Made by a program: the position numbers and the translations under genes
Shown here: piece after piece, positions 1-8,744 of the stretch
Numbering within the stretch: position 1 is the stretch's first letter
Layout of the letters: the number at the start of each line of letters is the position of its first letter
Notes under the pieces: generated by a model
The model's database searches: none
What the model was told of the DNA's origin: nothing
The model's input: the letters and a program-made list of their open reading frames with translations, nothing else
Assembly (NCBI GenBank): GCA_028280945.1
Contig: JANQKV010000072.1
Coordinates: 17,864 to 81,863, forward strand
Source of the DNA: Opitutaceae bacterium
Lineage (GTDB): Bacteria; Verrucomicrobiota; Verrucomicrobiia; Opitutales; Opitutaceae
DNA length: 64,000 bases
Direction of reading: 5' to 3'

Positions 1-135
1 CATGCCCTGGTGCACGCGATCAAGCGGGCCAAGGAAATGAGTTCCAACGAAATTCTGGTCATCAATTTGAGCGGCCGCGGCGACAAGGACGTCGCTCAAG
101 TCCAGCAGTTGCTGGACTTGGAAAGTTCCAAGTAG
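1..135 (+). CDS. trpB: Tryptophan synthase beta chain, C-terminal end (partial)
   Basis: The window opens inside this gene. The 44 visible residues start HALVHAIKRAKEM, contain the stretch VINLSGRGDKD, and end at TAG. The L-S-G-R-G-D-K-D segment followed by a short helix is the usual C-terminal end of the PLP-dependent TrpB subunit, which condenses indole with serine in the last step of tryptophan synthesis. The N-terminal PLP lysine region lies outside the window. The next gene is not a trp gene, so any trp operon ends here or trpA lies elsewhere. The call rests on a short tail, but this tail is well conserved in the family. Confidence 0.85.
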   Translation, partial: HALVHAIKRAKEMSSNEILVINLSGRGDKDVAQVQQLLDLESSK

Positions 136-142
136 CAAAGAC

Positions 143-531
143 CAAGTATCAAGATGACCGCGGTGGGTTCAGAGTTGAGCGAGCGCACCTATTGGTTTGC
201 TCGGGATGTGAGGAGGTGGATCAACACCCTTGAGCTTTCAGTGGCTTCGCGAGAGGACGCAAAACAGCTTGTTCGTTCGTCGGGGTCCGTGGCAGCGAAT
301 TATCTCGAAGCCCAGGAAGGTAGCAGCCGAAAGGACTTTTTTTATCGGATAAAGGTGTGCCGCAAAGAGGCTCGAGAGTCTCAACTTTGGTTGGAGCTGT
401 TGGCGGAATCGGAAGCTGCGAGTGTATCGGATGAATTGGACCGACTGATCGATGAAGCCAATCAGTTGACGCGGATATTTTCCTCGATCGCGAAGCAGCA
501 GGACAAAGACGATTGAATCACCTGATACTTG
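143..531. repeat. 9-bp inverted repeat flanking the four-helix-bundle gene
   Basis: The left arm CAAGTATCA (143-151) lies just before the ATG of the small gene. Its exact reverse complement TGATACTTG (523-531) lies just after the stop codon and is followed by a near repeat, TTACTTG. The two arms enclose one gene between trpB and yicC. The related word CTTGATACTT appears again inside the inverted-repeat element near 21090. This is a direct observation; mobility is only inferred. Confidence 0.5.
154..516 (+). CDS. Four-helix-bundle protein (23S rRNA intervening-sequence family)
   Basis: This 120-residue protein is helical throughout and carries the family hallmark near residues 41-60 (R-S-S-G-S-V-A-A-N-Y-L-E-A), followed by KDFFYRIKVCRKEARES and an amphipathic helix with LWLELL. 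It belongs to the S23/four-helix-bundle family first found inside intervening sequences of 23S rRNA and also encoded as stand-alone genes in many Verrucomicrobiota and Planctomycetota. No enzymatic role is established. The family forms small oligomeric bundles and may bind nucleic acid. It sits alone between trpB and yicC, both housekeeping genes, and is bracketed by short inverted repeats, which suggests insertion as a cassette. The ATG follows directly after the left repeat arm. Confidence 0.8.
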   Translation: MTAVGSELSERTYWFARDVRRWINTLELSVASREDAKQLVRSSGSVAANYLEAQEGSSRKDFFYRIKVCRKEARESQLWLELLAESEAASVSDELDRLIDEANQLTRIFSSIAKQQDKDD

Positions 532-571
532 TTACTTGTTACCTGCCACTTTGGGGCGAGATACTCTCCCC

Positions 572-1426
572 ATGAAGAGCATGACAGGATTTGGCCGCGC
601 CACTGCTGATGTGGGAGAAACGATGGTCGTGGTTCAGGTCAATTCGGTGAATCGAAAGACCCTCGATCTGACGGTGCGGTTGCCGGAGGCATGGTTGCCG
701 ATGGAGCCGAAGATTATCGAAAAGGTCCGGGAGGTCGCGGCCCGCGGTAAGATTTACCTGAACGTGGGATCGGAGGCGCAAGGGGGATCGGAAGGACAAA
801 CCTCAGCGCATCTGGCCCGGTTGGCGGACTTGGCGGAGAAGAACAACATCACCTTTGAACCCGACGCCCAGCTGCTGTGGGAGATTTCCAATGATCGCCG
901 GGCGATGACTGAACCGGAACTCAGCGAAGCCATTGAGGTGGCGATTCTTGATGCGACGGAGGAGGCCCTGCGCGGTTTCGCGGCGATGCGGGCAAAAGAG
1001 GGAGAGGCGCTGATGATCGATTTCCTGACCCGGGTCGATGCGTTGCGGAAGCATGTCACCTCCGTGGCCAAGCGCGCCCCCGAAGTGGTTTCGGGATATC
1101 GCGAACAGCTGTTCAAGCGCCTCGGTGATGCCGACCTTGAACTCGATTTGGGGGATGAGCGCGTCCTGCGTGAAGTGGCGCTGTTTGCCGACCGTTGTGA
1201 TATTTCCGAGGAACTCACGCGTTTGCAGAGTCACCTGGCGCAGTTCGAGGAACACATTCGGGGCGAAGGGGAAATTGGCCGCAAGGCGGAGTTTATCCTC
1301 CAGGAAATCAGCCGGGAGATTCACACCATCGGCAGCAAGGCCAATGACCTTGAGATCTCGAAACGGGTCATCGAGTTGAAGAATGAACTCGAGCGCATCC
1401 GCGAACAAATCGCCAACGTGGAGTAG
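572..1426 (+). CDS. yicC: YicC/YloC family endoribonuclease
   Basis: The protein begins MKSMTGFGRA, the standard YicC N-terminus, so I use the ATG at 572 and not the in-frame ATG at 536, which would add 12 unrelated residues. It has 284 residues, close to the family norm. The N-terminal domain contains VQVNSVNRKTLDLTVRLPE (about 20-38). The C-terminal DUF1732 part contains ELTRLQSHLAQF, an E-I-G-R-K-A-E-F-I-L-Q-E segment, R-E-I-H-T-I-G-S-K-A and a terminal V-I-E-L-K-N-E-L-E-R-I-R-E-Q. YicC proteins are hexameric endoribonucleases that promote turnover of some RNAs. Most neighbours of E. coli yicC, such as gmk, are absent here. The stop lies 3 bp before the start of the following sulfatase gene. 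Confidence 0.92.
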   Translation: MKSMTGFGRATADVGETMVVVQVNSVNRKTLDLTVRLPEAWLPMEPKIIEKVREVAARGKIYLNVGSEAQGGSEGQTSAHLARLADLAEKNNITFEPDAQLLWEISNDRRAMTEPELSEAIEVAILDATEEALRGFAAMRAKEGEALMIDFLTRVDALRKHVTSVAKRAPEVVSGYREQLFKRLGDADLELDLGDERVLREVALFADRCDISEELTRLQSHLAQFEEHIRGEGEIGRKAEFILQEISREIHTIGSKANDLEISKRVIELKNELERIREQIANVE

Positions 1427-1429
1427 CTG

Positions 1430-2818
1430 ATGTTGCAACGGCTGCTATTTGCCGGGGTCTTGGGTTGTGTGGCTGTCTTGGCGTCGGCCCGTTTGCCCAA
1501 TGTCGTGATCTTCTACACGGATGACCAGGGCGCCCTGGATGTGAACAGTTTTGGTTCGAGCGACCTGATAACGCCAAACATGGATCGGTTGGCTCGCGAG
1601 GGCGTGCGTTTTACGCAAGCCTACGGCCACTCCGTATGTTGCCCGGCGCGGGCGGCATTGCTCACCGGCAAGCACCCCCAGCGTGTGAACTTCAACCAAT
1701 GGGGGCAGGGGGCTCATGATCGCGGCAAGTTGCGTAATCTGCCTCTGGAGGAAGTCACCCTGGCGGAGGCGTTGCAGGCCCACGGCTACGCCTCGGCCTT
1801 GTTCGGCAAGTGGCATCTCGGCGGCCATTCCGACCACCGGCCGTTGGCCCATGGCTTCGACGAATTCTTTGGTATCCTCAAGGGTTACATCGACAACTAT
1901 CACCACTTTGGCGGACACCGCCAGCCGGCGCACGATCTCTACGAAGGGGATGCCGAGGTATGGCACCGCGGGGAGTATTTCCCCGATCTCATCACCGATC
2001 GGGCCACCAGCTTCATCGCCCGGCATCGGGACGAACCGTTTTTTCTCTTTCTAAGCCTGAACCTGCCGCATTACCCGGAGCAACCGGGGGAGGTTTACGC
2101 GAACGCCTACGCCGATCTGCACGAGCCCCGCCGTTCCTACGCCCGCGTGGTCTCCACCTGCGACCACTACCTGGGGCGAATTCTGGGTACCCTGGACCAA
2201 TTCGGACTGACGGACGAGACCATCATCCTGTTTACCAGCGACAATGGGTATTCAGAGGAGGACTACAGCGTCCAGATCGACAACCATCCGGCCGGCATGC
2301 TGCGGGGCGAAAACTACGGGGCCAATGGCGGCGGAGGTAATGCCGGCCGGTGGATCGGGGCCAAAGGGAGTTTCCTGGAGGGCGGCATCCGGGTGCCGGC
2401 CATCCTGCGCTATCCTCCTGCGGTGCCGGCCAATGCGGTGCGCAACCAGGCGGTGGTGACGCATGACTGGTATCCGACAATCCTGGACCTGGCCGGGTTG
2501 CCGGCCCCGGCGGGAGTGGAGTTCGATGGTCGGTCGACCGTTTCCTTGATGGCCGATGCGACGGCTCCCTCCGAACACCATTTCCTCTATTGGCAGTGGC
2601 AACACACTTGGGCGGTTCGGGCGGGTGATTGGAAACTCATCCATGGCGGCAATCGTGGATTTGGCACGCGTCCGCTCGACGAATTTCACTTGGCCAATCT
2701 CACCGACGACGTGCCCGAGCAAATCAACCACGCCGCCGATCAACCGGCCCTGCTGGAGCGACTGAAGTCAGCCTATGCCAGGTGGGCGGCGGATGTGTTC
2801 AGTGAATACCCGCCCTAG
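1430..2818 (+). CDS. Secreted sulfatase (type I, formylglycine-dependent)
   Basis: A 462-residue protein with a 20-residue signal peptide ending near A-S-A. The mature part opens NVVIFYTDDQG, the first metal-binding segment (Asp31-Asp32). The fGly motif is C70-C-P-A-R74 followed by LLTGKHPQR, so Cys70 is the residue a maturase would oxidise. GKWHLGG (about 125) and FTSDNGY supply further family residues. Type I sulfatases hydrolyse sulfate esters, usually on algal or host polysaccharides. It starts 3 bp after yicC but is functionally unrelated. The substrate cannot be read from sequence. The length is complete, with no HEAT or carbohydrate-binding extension. Confidence 0.9.
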   Translation: MLQRLLFAGVLGCVAVLASARLPNVVIFYTDDQGALDVNSFGSSDLITPNMDRLAREGVRFTQAYGHSVCCPARAALLTGKHPQRVNFNQWGQGAHDRGKLRNLPLEEVTLAEALQAHGYASALFGKWHLGGHSDHRPLAHGFDEFFGILKGYIDNYHHFGGHRQPAHDLYEGDAEVWHRGEYFPDLITDRATSFIARHRDEPFFLFLSLNLPHYPEQPGEVYANAYADLHEPRRSYARVVSTCDHYLGRILGTLDQFGLTDETIILFTSDNGYSEEDYSVQIDNHPAGMLRGENYGANGGGGNAGRWIGAKGSFLEGGIRVPAILRYPPAVPANAVRNQAVVTHDWYPTILDLAGLPAPAGVEFDGRSTVSLMADATAPSEHHFLYWQWQHTWAVRAGDWKLIHGGNRGFGTRPLDEFHLANLTDDVPEQINHAADQPALLERLKSAYARWAADVFSEYPP

Positions 2819-2990
2819 AAGGGCCCCTGCAGTTCGGTGCGGAGTTGTGCGACGATTTTGGCCGTTTTCACGACCGGCTGCCCACATTTGGCACGCCATT
2901 TACCTCATGGAGATCCCCTGCCTGCTCAGGAAGTGCTCGAATGGCACCCCCTGATGAGCCATCTTGAGGCCCATCACTAGGGCGGCGAAG

Positions 2991-4016
2991 TCAGAATCCG
3001 TCGCCCGTCACCAATGTCTGGATACGGACCAGATACATGTCGGCCGTGATGTAGAGCACGGAACCGTCGTCGCCGAAGGCACAGTTGGCGGTGTTTTGAC
3101 CCACCACGATCGAGCCGAGATGCACCCCATCCGGGCTGACAACTTGCACTCCGCCGCGACCGGTGATCCAGAGGTTGCCGTGCCGGTCGACCTTGAGGCC
3201 GTCCGGATTGCCGCCGCGGCCCGGTCCACTCTCGATTGAGCTCAGGTCGAAGATGACCGCACCTTGGCCCAGAGTCAGGTCGCCCTCGACCGGATAGGCC
3301 ATGACGATGGGTTCGGAACGGGAGGACTGGGCCACGTAGAGGGTCTTTTCATCAGGCGAAAGCGCGATCCCGTTGGGCCATTGCAGCTCCTTGGTGAGAA
3401 GTTCGGTTTTCCCGGTGCTGGCGCGATGCAGGTAGACCCCGGCGAAGTCCAACTCGCGGCGCGGGTCATTGGCCCCTTCGGGCAAGCCGTAGGGAGGATC
3501 GGTGAACCAAATGTTGCCGGCGTCATCGATCGCCAGGTCGTTGGGACTGTTAAAACGTTTGCCGTCCACGTGGTCGGTAATGGTGCGTTTGCCGCCCCCG
3601 GCGGTCAGCACGGAGACTCGGCGATCGCCGTGCTCGCACAGGACCAGTTGTCCTGCGGCATCAAAAGTGAGCCCGTTGCTGCCTTTGCCGCGCGGGTGAT
3701 CAAACACTCCCGTGTAACCCGATGGTTCCATGTAGGTGGTCAGGCCATTCTCCACGCTCCACGCATGGATGCGATTTTCCGGCACGTCGGAAAACAGCAG
3801 TTGATTGTCGGCCCGGTCCCAGACCGGGCCTTCCGACCACGTGAAACCCGAAGTGAGCACCTCAATCTTGGCGTCCGGGGCGATCAGTTTGTCGAGGCCG
3901 GGATGATGGCGCTCAACCACGCCGATGGTCGGGAAGTTGGTGGTGCCTTGACCGGTGGCAATGCCGCAGACCGCGATGAATCCGAGCAGGTAAAGAGAGC
4001 GGGGCAGTGTCTTCAT
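2991..4016 (-). CDS. SMP-30/gluconolactonase family exported protein
   Basis: A six-bladed beta-propeller of the SMP-30/gluconolaconase/LRE family, 341 residues from the ATG at 4016. That start places a signal peptide (MKTLPRSLYLLGFIAVCGIATG) at the N-terminus; an upstream GTG or ATG would precede it with nine charged residues. The metal and lactone-site segments are present: SEGPVWD (Glu ligand), N-G-L-T-F-D, NSPNDLAID (Asn/Asp) and NPDGLKVD near the C-terminus. Members hydrolyse sugar lactones such as gluconolactone with one divalent metal. The gene lies downstream of lspA on the same strand with a 75-bp gap, so it may have its own promoter. The substrate is unknown; periplasmic sugar metabolism is the likely setting. 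Confidence 0.88.
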   Translation of the reverse strand: MKTLPRSLYLLGFIAVCGIATGQGTTNFPTIGVVERHHPGLDKLIAPDAKIEVLTSGFTWSEGPVWDRADNQLLFSDVPENRIHAWSVENGLTTYMEPSGYTGVFDHPRGKGSNGLTFDAAGQLVLCEHGDRRVSVLTAGGGKRTITDHVDGKRFNSPNDLAIDDAGNIWFTDPPYGLPEGANDPRRELDFAGVYLHRASTGKTELLTKELQWPNGIALSPDEKTLYVAQSSRSEPIVMAYPVEGDLTLGQGAVIFDLSSIESGPGRGGNPDGLKVDRHGNLWITGRGGVQVVSPDGVHLGSIVVGQNTANCAFGDDGSVLYITADMYLVRIQTLVTGDGF

Positions 4017-4091
4017 AGGCTGGAATTCAAATCCATGACGCAATCTGGCTGAATGTCCATCGGTGAACGCCGGATTAGTGGCGGCGGAAAA

Positions 4092-4646
4092 TTATTTTTC
4101 GACCGAAGGGGTTTCGGTGGGTTGGCGGAGCGTGAGGATGAAGTAGATTACCACGCCGACGACGATGCCTGAATCGGCGATGTTAAAGGTGGGGTAGATG
4201 TAGTCGCCGAAGTGAAAGTCGAGAAAGTCCACCACGTGCTTGTAGGCCAAACGGTCGATGAGATTTCCGACAATGCCTCCGCACAGCAAACCGAAGCTCA
4301 GTTGCATCCAACGTTCCTTCAGGCCTAGCGTTCTGCGCCAGTAATAGATCGCGCCCAGGGTCACAAAGGCCAAGCCCGCCAACAGGGTGCTTTTCCCGGT
4401 GAAAAGACTCCACGCAGCCCCGGTATTGCCCACGTGCACGAGGTGGAAAAATCCATCGATCACGGGAATCCACTGGCCCGGTCCGTAGGACGGAAACGGC
4501 AAGGTATGCACGATCCAGAATTTCGTGAGCTGATCGACGGTGAGCGTGATGATCGCAAACCACCAAAACAACCGATACGCGCCGATCCGCTGCCGTATCG
4601 TCTTGCCCGCCGGGGCGGGAGGTGAGGCTGGTAGCGGTTGCTCCAT
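4092..4646 (-). CDS. lspA: Lipoprotein signal peptidase (signal peptidase II)
   Basis: LspA is an inner-membrane aspartyl peptidase that removes the signal peptide from diacylglyceryl-modified prolipoproteins. The 184-residue protein has the family landmarks in order: DQLTKFW in the first membrane segment, NTGAAWSLF, GGIVGNLIDRL with the first catalytic Asp, VVDFLDFHFG, and FNIADSGI with the second catalytic Asp. Four hydrophobic segments are visible. The first 15 residues are Pro/Ala-rich and precede the membrane part. It is encoded 30 bp after the H1/DksA fusion and downstream of ileS, the conserved ileS-lspA neighbourhood. No reason to doubt function. Confidence 0.96.
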   Translation of the reverse strand: MEQPLPASPPAPAGKTIRQRIGAYRLFWWFAIITLTVDQLTKFWIVHTLPFPSYGPGQWIPVIDGFFHLVHVGNTGAAWSLFTGKSTLLAGLAFVTLGAIYYWRRTLGLKERWMQLSFGLLCGGIVGNLIDRLAYKHVVDFLDFHFGDYIYPTFNIADSGIVVGVVIYFILTLRQPTETPSVEK

Positions 4647-4676
4647 GAGACGGCGAGGCGCCCCCTGGGTTCGGGT

Positions 4677-5894
4677 TTACTCGTCGGCGTTGGGATCGGC
4701 GATCGCGACCGTATCGCCGGCTTCGGCGCCGAGTCCGGCCTGGGTGCGGACGCGATGACGGTTGCGTTCGAGTTCTTTTTGGGCCGCAGCAGAGTAGCGG
4801 GTGAACGGGACGGCGGCGAGTCGGTCCTTGTCGATCGGTTCACCGGTCACCTCACACACGCCGTAGGTGCCGTTTTTGATGCGGGTGATCGCGGCCTCGA
4901 TCTCTGCCAGCGCCTCCTGTTCGTTGGCAACAAGCGAGAGTGCGAAATCCCGGTCAAACGTATCGGTCCCCGCGTCGGCCATGTGCTGGCCGTAGGAGGA
5001 CAGGTCGCCGGCATCATCCTTGGAGGAGCGCTTCAGGGTTTCCTCGGAATGCTGGTCGATTTGCCCCGTAAGGTGGGTCCGCAGTTCGATCAGGAGCTTG
5101 AAGTATTTGCGCCACTTCGCCGGAACCTCGGAAGGATCATCGTAAGCCGATTTCTTTTTGGAACCGGCCGGATTGAACCCGAGGATGTCGGCCAGCGACG
5201 CCGCGGCGACTTTGGAGGGTTTGGCCGCCTTGAGCTGAGCTTCCAGGGCGGCGGCCTTTTCCTTGGCGTTGTCCGCCTTCTTCTTGGCCACGGCGGCCTC
5301 GTCGGCCGCACTTTGCTTCGCAATTTCCTTCACCTCATCGAGACTGAAACCGATCGAGGCGGATTTGCTCGCTTTGCCTTTCGTGGACAGGCGGCCCTTC
5401 AGAAGACCGCGGGTGGCGGTCTTCTTGGCGGCGGGTTTGCCGGCTTTGGCCGTTGCCTTGGGAGCAGCGGATTTCTTGGCCGTGGTTTTCTTGGCGGCGG
5501 CTGGTTTGGCCGCTGTCTTTTTGGAGGGAGTTTTCTTCACAGATTTTTTGGTGGCAGCAGGTGGTGCTGCGGTTTTCTTGCCTCGAGTGGTCGCGGCTTT
5601 TTTCGCCGCTGTCTTTTTAACCGGAGTGGCTTTTTTCGCGACTTTCTTGGGCGTTTTTTTGGTCGAAACTTTTTTGGCCGGAGTCTTTTTCACTGCAGCC
5701 TTCTTTTTGGGAGCGGCCTTCCTGGTCGTTTTCTTGGCCGCAGCTTTCTTGGTCACAGCTTTCTTGGTCGTCTTCTTGGTGGCGGTTTTTTTGACTGGTG
5801 CCTTTTTCTTGGCGACGACGGTCTTCTTTTTGACGGGCGCTTTCTTGCGGGCAGCTTTGGACTTGGTGGAGCGGGTGGGGGTTTTCTTAGCCAT
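4677..5894 (-). CDS. Histone-H1-like/DksA-TraR fusion protein with degenerate zinc finger
   Basis: A 405-residue protein in two parts. Residues 1 to about 225 are low-complexity Lys/Ala/Thr repeats of the type KKTPAKK, KKAPVKK and AAKKTT, resembling the histone H1 C-terminal tail and presumably binding DNA. Residues about 270-400 are a DksA/TraR-like coiled coil plus finger (WRKYFKLLIELRTHLTGQ, then E-I-E-A-A-I-T-R-I-K-N-G-T-Y-G-V-C). In the finger, GEPIDKDRLAAVPFTRY keeps the family frame, but only the first of four zinc cysteines remains (Cys347); the others are Thr350, Ser368 and Ala371. DksA proteins act in the RNA polymerase secondary channel. The gene sits between ileS and lspA, a place where DksA-like genes occur in several phyla. 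A nucleoid or transcription role is inferred. Confidence 0.85.
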   Translation of the reverse strand: MAKKTPTRSTKSKAARKKAPVKKKTVVAKKKAPVKKTATKKTTKKAVTKKAAAKKTTRKAAPKKKAAVKKTPAKKVSTKKTPKKVAKKATPVKKTAAKKAATTRGKKTAAPPAATKKSVKKTPSKKTAAKPAAAKKTTAKKSAAPKATAKAGKPAAKKTATRGLLKGRLSTKGKASKSASIGFSLDEVKEIAKQSAADEAAVAKKKADNAKEKAAALEAQLKAAKPSKVAAASLADILGFNPAGSKKKSAYDDPSEVPAKWRKYFKLLIELRTHLTGQIDQHSEETLKRSSKDDAGDLSSYGQHMADAGTDTFDRDFALSLVANEQEALAEIEAAITRIKNGTYGVCEVTGEPIDKDRLAAVPFTRYSAAAQKELERNRHRVRTQAGLGAEAGDTVAIADPNADE

Positions 5895-5912
5895 GTTTCG
5901 GGGAAGTGAGGA

Positions 5913-8744
5913 TCAATCGAGCGCGTCGGCGCAGCGGGCGCAGATTTCTCCTTGAGGGGTCGGGGAAAGACTCGGCACCCACCGCCAGCAGCGCGGGCAG
6001 CGTTGGTAGCCAAGTTCTTGGCAGTGTTGCACGGTTACCGCCAGATCTCCGGGGCCGGAGGTCAGGGCGACATGGGAAACGATGAAGAGCTCCGGCAGGA
6101 AATCGCGGTGCTTGCTTAAAACAGCATGCCGCGGGTCGTCATCGGAAAGAACGAGGGTGACAGCAGCATCCAGGGATTTGCCAATCTGTCCGGCTTGGCG
6201 GGCGGGCTCGATGGCCTCCGTCACCTGGCTGCGAATCTGCAGCAGGGTGGCAATCTCGGCGGCGACATCGGGAGCGGTCCACTCGGCGGGAATCTCCGGC
6301 CAATCCTGCAAGTGAATCGGATCGTCAGTGAAGTCGTTCCCGGCAGTGGCATGGGCCCACGCTTCGTCAGCAGTGAAAGCCAAGATTGGCGCGAGAAGGC
6401 GCACCAAGGTTTGGAAAATGTAGTGGATGGCGGTCTGCGAAGACCGGCGCAACGGGTGGTCGGCTGCGAGGGTGTAGAGCCGGTCCTTGAGGATGTCGTG
6501 GTAGATCGATGAGAGCGTGACTGAGCAGAAGTTATTGCACAGCTGAAATACTCGATGGAGTTCGCAGGCATCGTAGGCATCAGTGCAGGCTTGGGCAAGG
6601 ACCGCAGTCTGGTGCAGCGCCCAGCGGTCCAAGGTGTCGAGCTCGGTGAGGGCGACGCCATCCTGGGCCAGATCGAAGTCAAACTGGGTCGAGAGCTGGT
6701 AGCGGAAGGTGTTGCGGAAAAGTCGATAGGCTTCCCCGGCGTTGCCCAGAATCTTGTCGGACAGCGTGATGTCCTGGGTGAAGTCCTGCGAGGCGATCCA
6801 CAGGCGGATCACGTCGGCTCCGTGTTCACTGATGTAGCGATCGGACGTCGGGGGTTTTTCATACTCGCCGCTCTTGGAGATCTTCTTGCCGTCTTCGCCA
6901 ACGATGAATCCATGGGTCAGCACGGCCTTGTAGGGAGCGGCCCCGCGGCTGATGATGCTGGTCCAGAGCGACGACTGGAACCAACCGCGGTGCTGATCGC
7001 TGCCTTCCAGATAGAGGTCGGCCGGCCAGATGGTGGATCCTTGGGAATTGCGCAGGACGGCGTTGTGACTCGATCCGGAATCGATCCACACATCGAGGGT
7101 ATCCCGACCCGGGGTGAGATCGGCTGCCGGAGGCCATGAGTCGGGTAGGGTTACGCCATCGAGGAGTTCGGCCACATCGGCGTCATACCAATAGTTGGTC
7201 CCTTTTTCGGCGATCTTGAGAGCCACCTGGCGAATGACTTCCGCATCGATGTAGGCGGTTTTATCCGGTCCGTAAAAGGCGATGATGGGCACACCCCAGG
7301 AGCGTTGCCGGCTGATGCACCAATCGGGTCGGGCCTCGACCGCGCCGCGAATGCGGGCTTCACCCCAGTTGGGCACCCAGCGGACCCGGCGGATGGCTTC
7401 GAGGGCGTGAGTCCGGTGTTGTGCCTTGTCCAACGAGACAAACCACTGGTCGACCGCCCGAAAGATGATCGGTGTCTTTGACCGCCAACAGTGCGGATAG
7501 CTGTGGGCGTATTTCTTTTTTGCCATCAGCGCGCCGTTGGCCGCCAGCAATTTGAGCACGCCGATGTTGGCGGGGGACGTTTTCTTGGCAGCGAGGTCTT
7601 CGACCGATTCGAGGGTGGTGAGGCCCACCAGTTCGGCCGGCATCTGCCCATCGTCCAGGTAGCGTCCGTCGTCGCCGACCGGGCAGTATATGTCCAGCTG
7701 GTAATTGAGGCCGGTGATATAGTCCTCAGCGCCGTGTCCGGGAGCCGTGTGCACGCAGCCTGTGCCGCTCTCGGTGGTCACGTAATCGGCCAATACGATG
7801 GGTGAGGGGCGCTCTACGAAAGGATGACGGGTGGCCATTCCTTCGAGCTTCTCTCCCGCGATGGACTGATCGATTGTCGGAGCGCCGTCTTGTCCGATGG
7901 CTTCCACGACGGAATCCAGTAACTCCTGGGCGACGATGATGCGTTCACTACCGAGATCCGCCACCGCGTAATCAACCCTGGGGTGAAGCGCGATGGCGAG
8001 GTTGGCCGGAATGGTCCACGGCGTCGTGGTCCAGATCACCATCGACAGAGGTTTGTCGGACGGCAGGCCAAACTTCGCGGCCTCGCCGGCCGGCACTGCG
8101 AACTTCACCCAGATGGCGATCGATGTATGATCCTTGTATTCGATCTCGGCTTCAGCCAACGCGGTTTCGAAGGGGATGGACCAGTAAACGGGTTTTTTAC
8201 TGCGGTAAACGATGCCCTGTTCCACAAACGAAGCGAAGGTGCGGATAATGTCGGCTTCGTAGACGGGATCCTTGGTCTTGTATTGGTTGGCCCAATCAGC
8301 CTGCACCCCAAGGCGTTTGAACTGACTGGTCTGGGTCCTGATCCAAGCTTCGGAAAAAGCATCGCAGCGGGCCCGTCTCTCGGCCGTTGTAACCTCTTCG
8401 CCGGATTCCTGGATCTCGCGAGTGACCTTCTGTTCGATCGGCAGACCGTGGCAGTCCCAACCGGGCACGTAGGGCGTCCGAAACCCCCGCATGGTCTTGT
8501 AATGGCAGAAGGTGTCCTTGAGGACCTTGTTGAGGGCCGTGCCGATGTGCACGTCGCCGTTGGTGAACGGCGGACCGTCGTGCAGCACCCAGGTCGGAGC
8601 CTCCGCGCGCAAGCTCTGCATGCGGGCATAGAGATCCAGGCGGTCCCAATGCGCGAGACGTTCGGGTTCGCGCTTCACGAGATTGGCCCGCATTGGGAAA
8701 TCGGTCTTGGGCAGTAGCAGCGTGTTTTTCAGGTCTTGCGCCAT
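5913..8744 (-). CDS. ileS: Isoleucyl-tRNA synthetase
   Basis: A full-length class Ia synthetase of 943 residues that charges tRNA-Ile. The ATP site is HDGPPFTNGD followed by H66-I-G-T69, so the usual HIGH signature ends in Thr instead of His. WDCHGLPIE follows, as in IleRS. The CP1 editing domain includes WTTTPWTIPAN and ESGTGCVHTAPGHG-type segments. The second signature is K621-I-S-K-S625. The C-terminus carries the zinc motif CPRCWRWV and CARC typical of bacterial IleRS. It is the first gene of an apparent ileS, H1/DksA, lspA transcription unit with an 18-bp gap to the next gene. No T-box leader is seen upstream. Confidence 0.97.
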   Translation of the reverse strand: MAQDLKNTLLLPKTDFPMRANLVKREPERLAHWDRLDLYARMQSLRAEAPTWVLHDGPPFTNGDVHIGTALNKVLKDTFCHYKTMRGFRTPYVPGWDCHGLPIEQKVTREIQESGEEVTTAERRARCDAFSEAWIRTQTSQFKRLGVQADWANQYKTKDPVYEADIIRTFASFVEQGIVYRSKKPVYWSIPFETALAEAEIEYKDHTSIAIWVKFAVPAGEAAKFGLPSDKPLSMVIWTTTPWTIPANLAIALHPRVDYAVADLGSERIIVAQELLDSVVEAIGQDGAPTIDQSIAGEKLEGMATRHPFVERPSPIVLADYVTTESGTGCVHTAPGHGAEDYITGLNYQLDIYCPVGDDGRYLDDGQMPAELVGLTTLESVEDLAAKKTSPANIGVLKLLAANGALMAKKKYAHSYPHCWRSKTPIIFRAVDQWFVSLDKAQHRTHALEAIRRVRWVPNWGEARIRGAVEARPDWCISRQRSWGVPIIAFYGPDKTAYIDAEVIRQVALKIAEKGTNYWYDADVAELLDGVTLPDSWPPAADLTPGRDTLDVWIDSGSSHNAVLRNSQGSTIWPADLYLEGSDQHRGWFQSSLWTSIISRGAAPYKAVLTHGFIVGEDGKKISKSGEYEKPPTSDRYISEHGADVIRLWIASQDFTQDITLSDKILGNAGEAYRLFRNTFRYQLSTQFDFDLAQDGVALTELDTLDRWALHQTAVLAQACTDAYDACELHRVFQLCNNFCSVTLSSIYHDILKDRLYTLAADHPLRRSSQTAIHYIFQTLVRLLAPILAFTADEAWAHATAGNDFTDDPIHLQDWPEIPAEWTAPDVAAEIATLLQIRSQVTEAIEPARQAGQIGKSLDAAVTLVLSDDDPRHAVLSKHRDFLPELFIVSHVALTSGPGDLAVTVQHCQELGYQRCPRCWRWVPSLSPTPQGEICARCADALD

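Noticed and set aside
2819..2990. Minus-strand stretch reading MGLKMAHQGVPFEHFLSRQG before a stop
   Set aside because: It resembles coding sequence but is only 24 codons long, has no family match I recognise and no clear start; not enough to call a gene remnant.
3264..4052. Plus-strand frame of 262 codons opposite the SMP-30 gene
   Set aside because: The minus-strand gene has a signal peptide and all lactonase motifs; the plus frame is a shadow.
4638..5909. Long plus-strand open frame (423 codons) rich in Gly, Phe and Leu
   Set aside because: It is the antisense of the H1/DksA gene; the composition is what Lys/Ala repeat codons give on the other strand.
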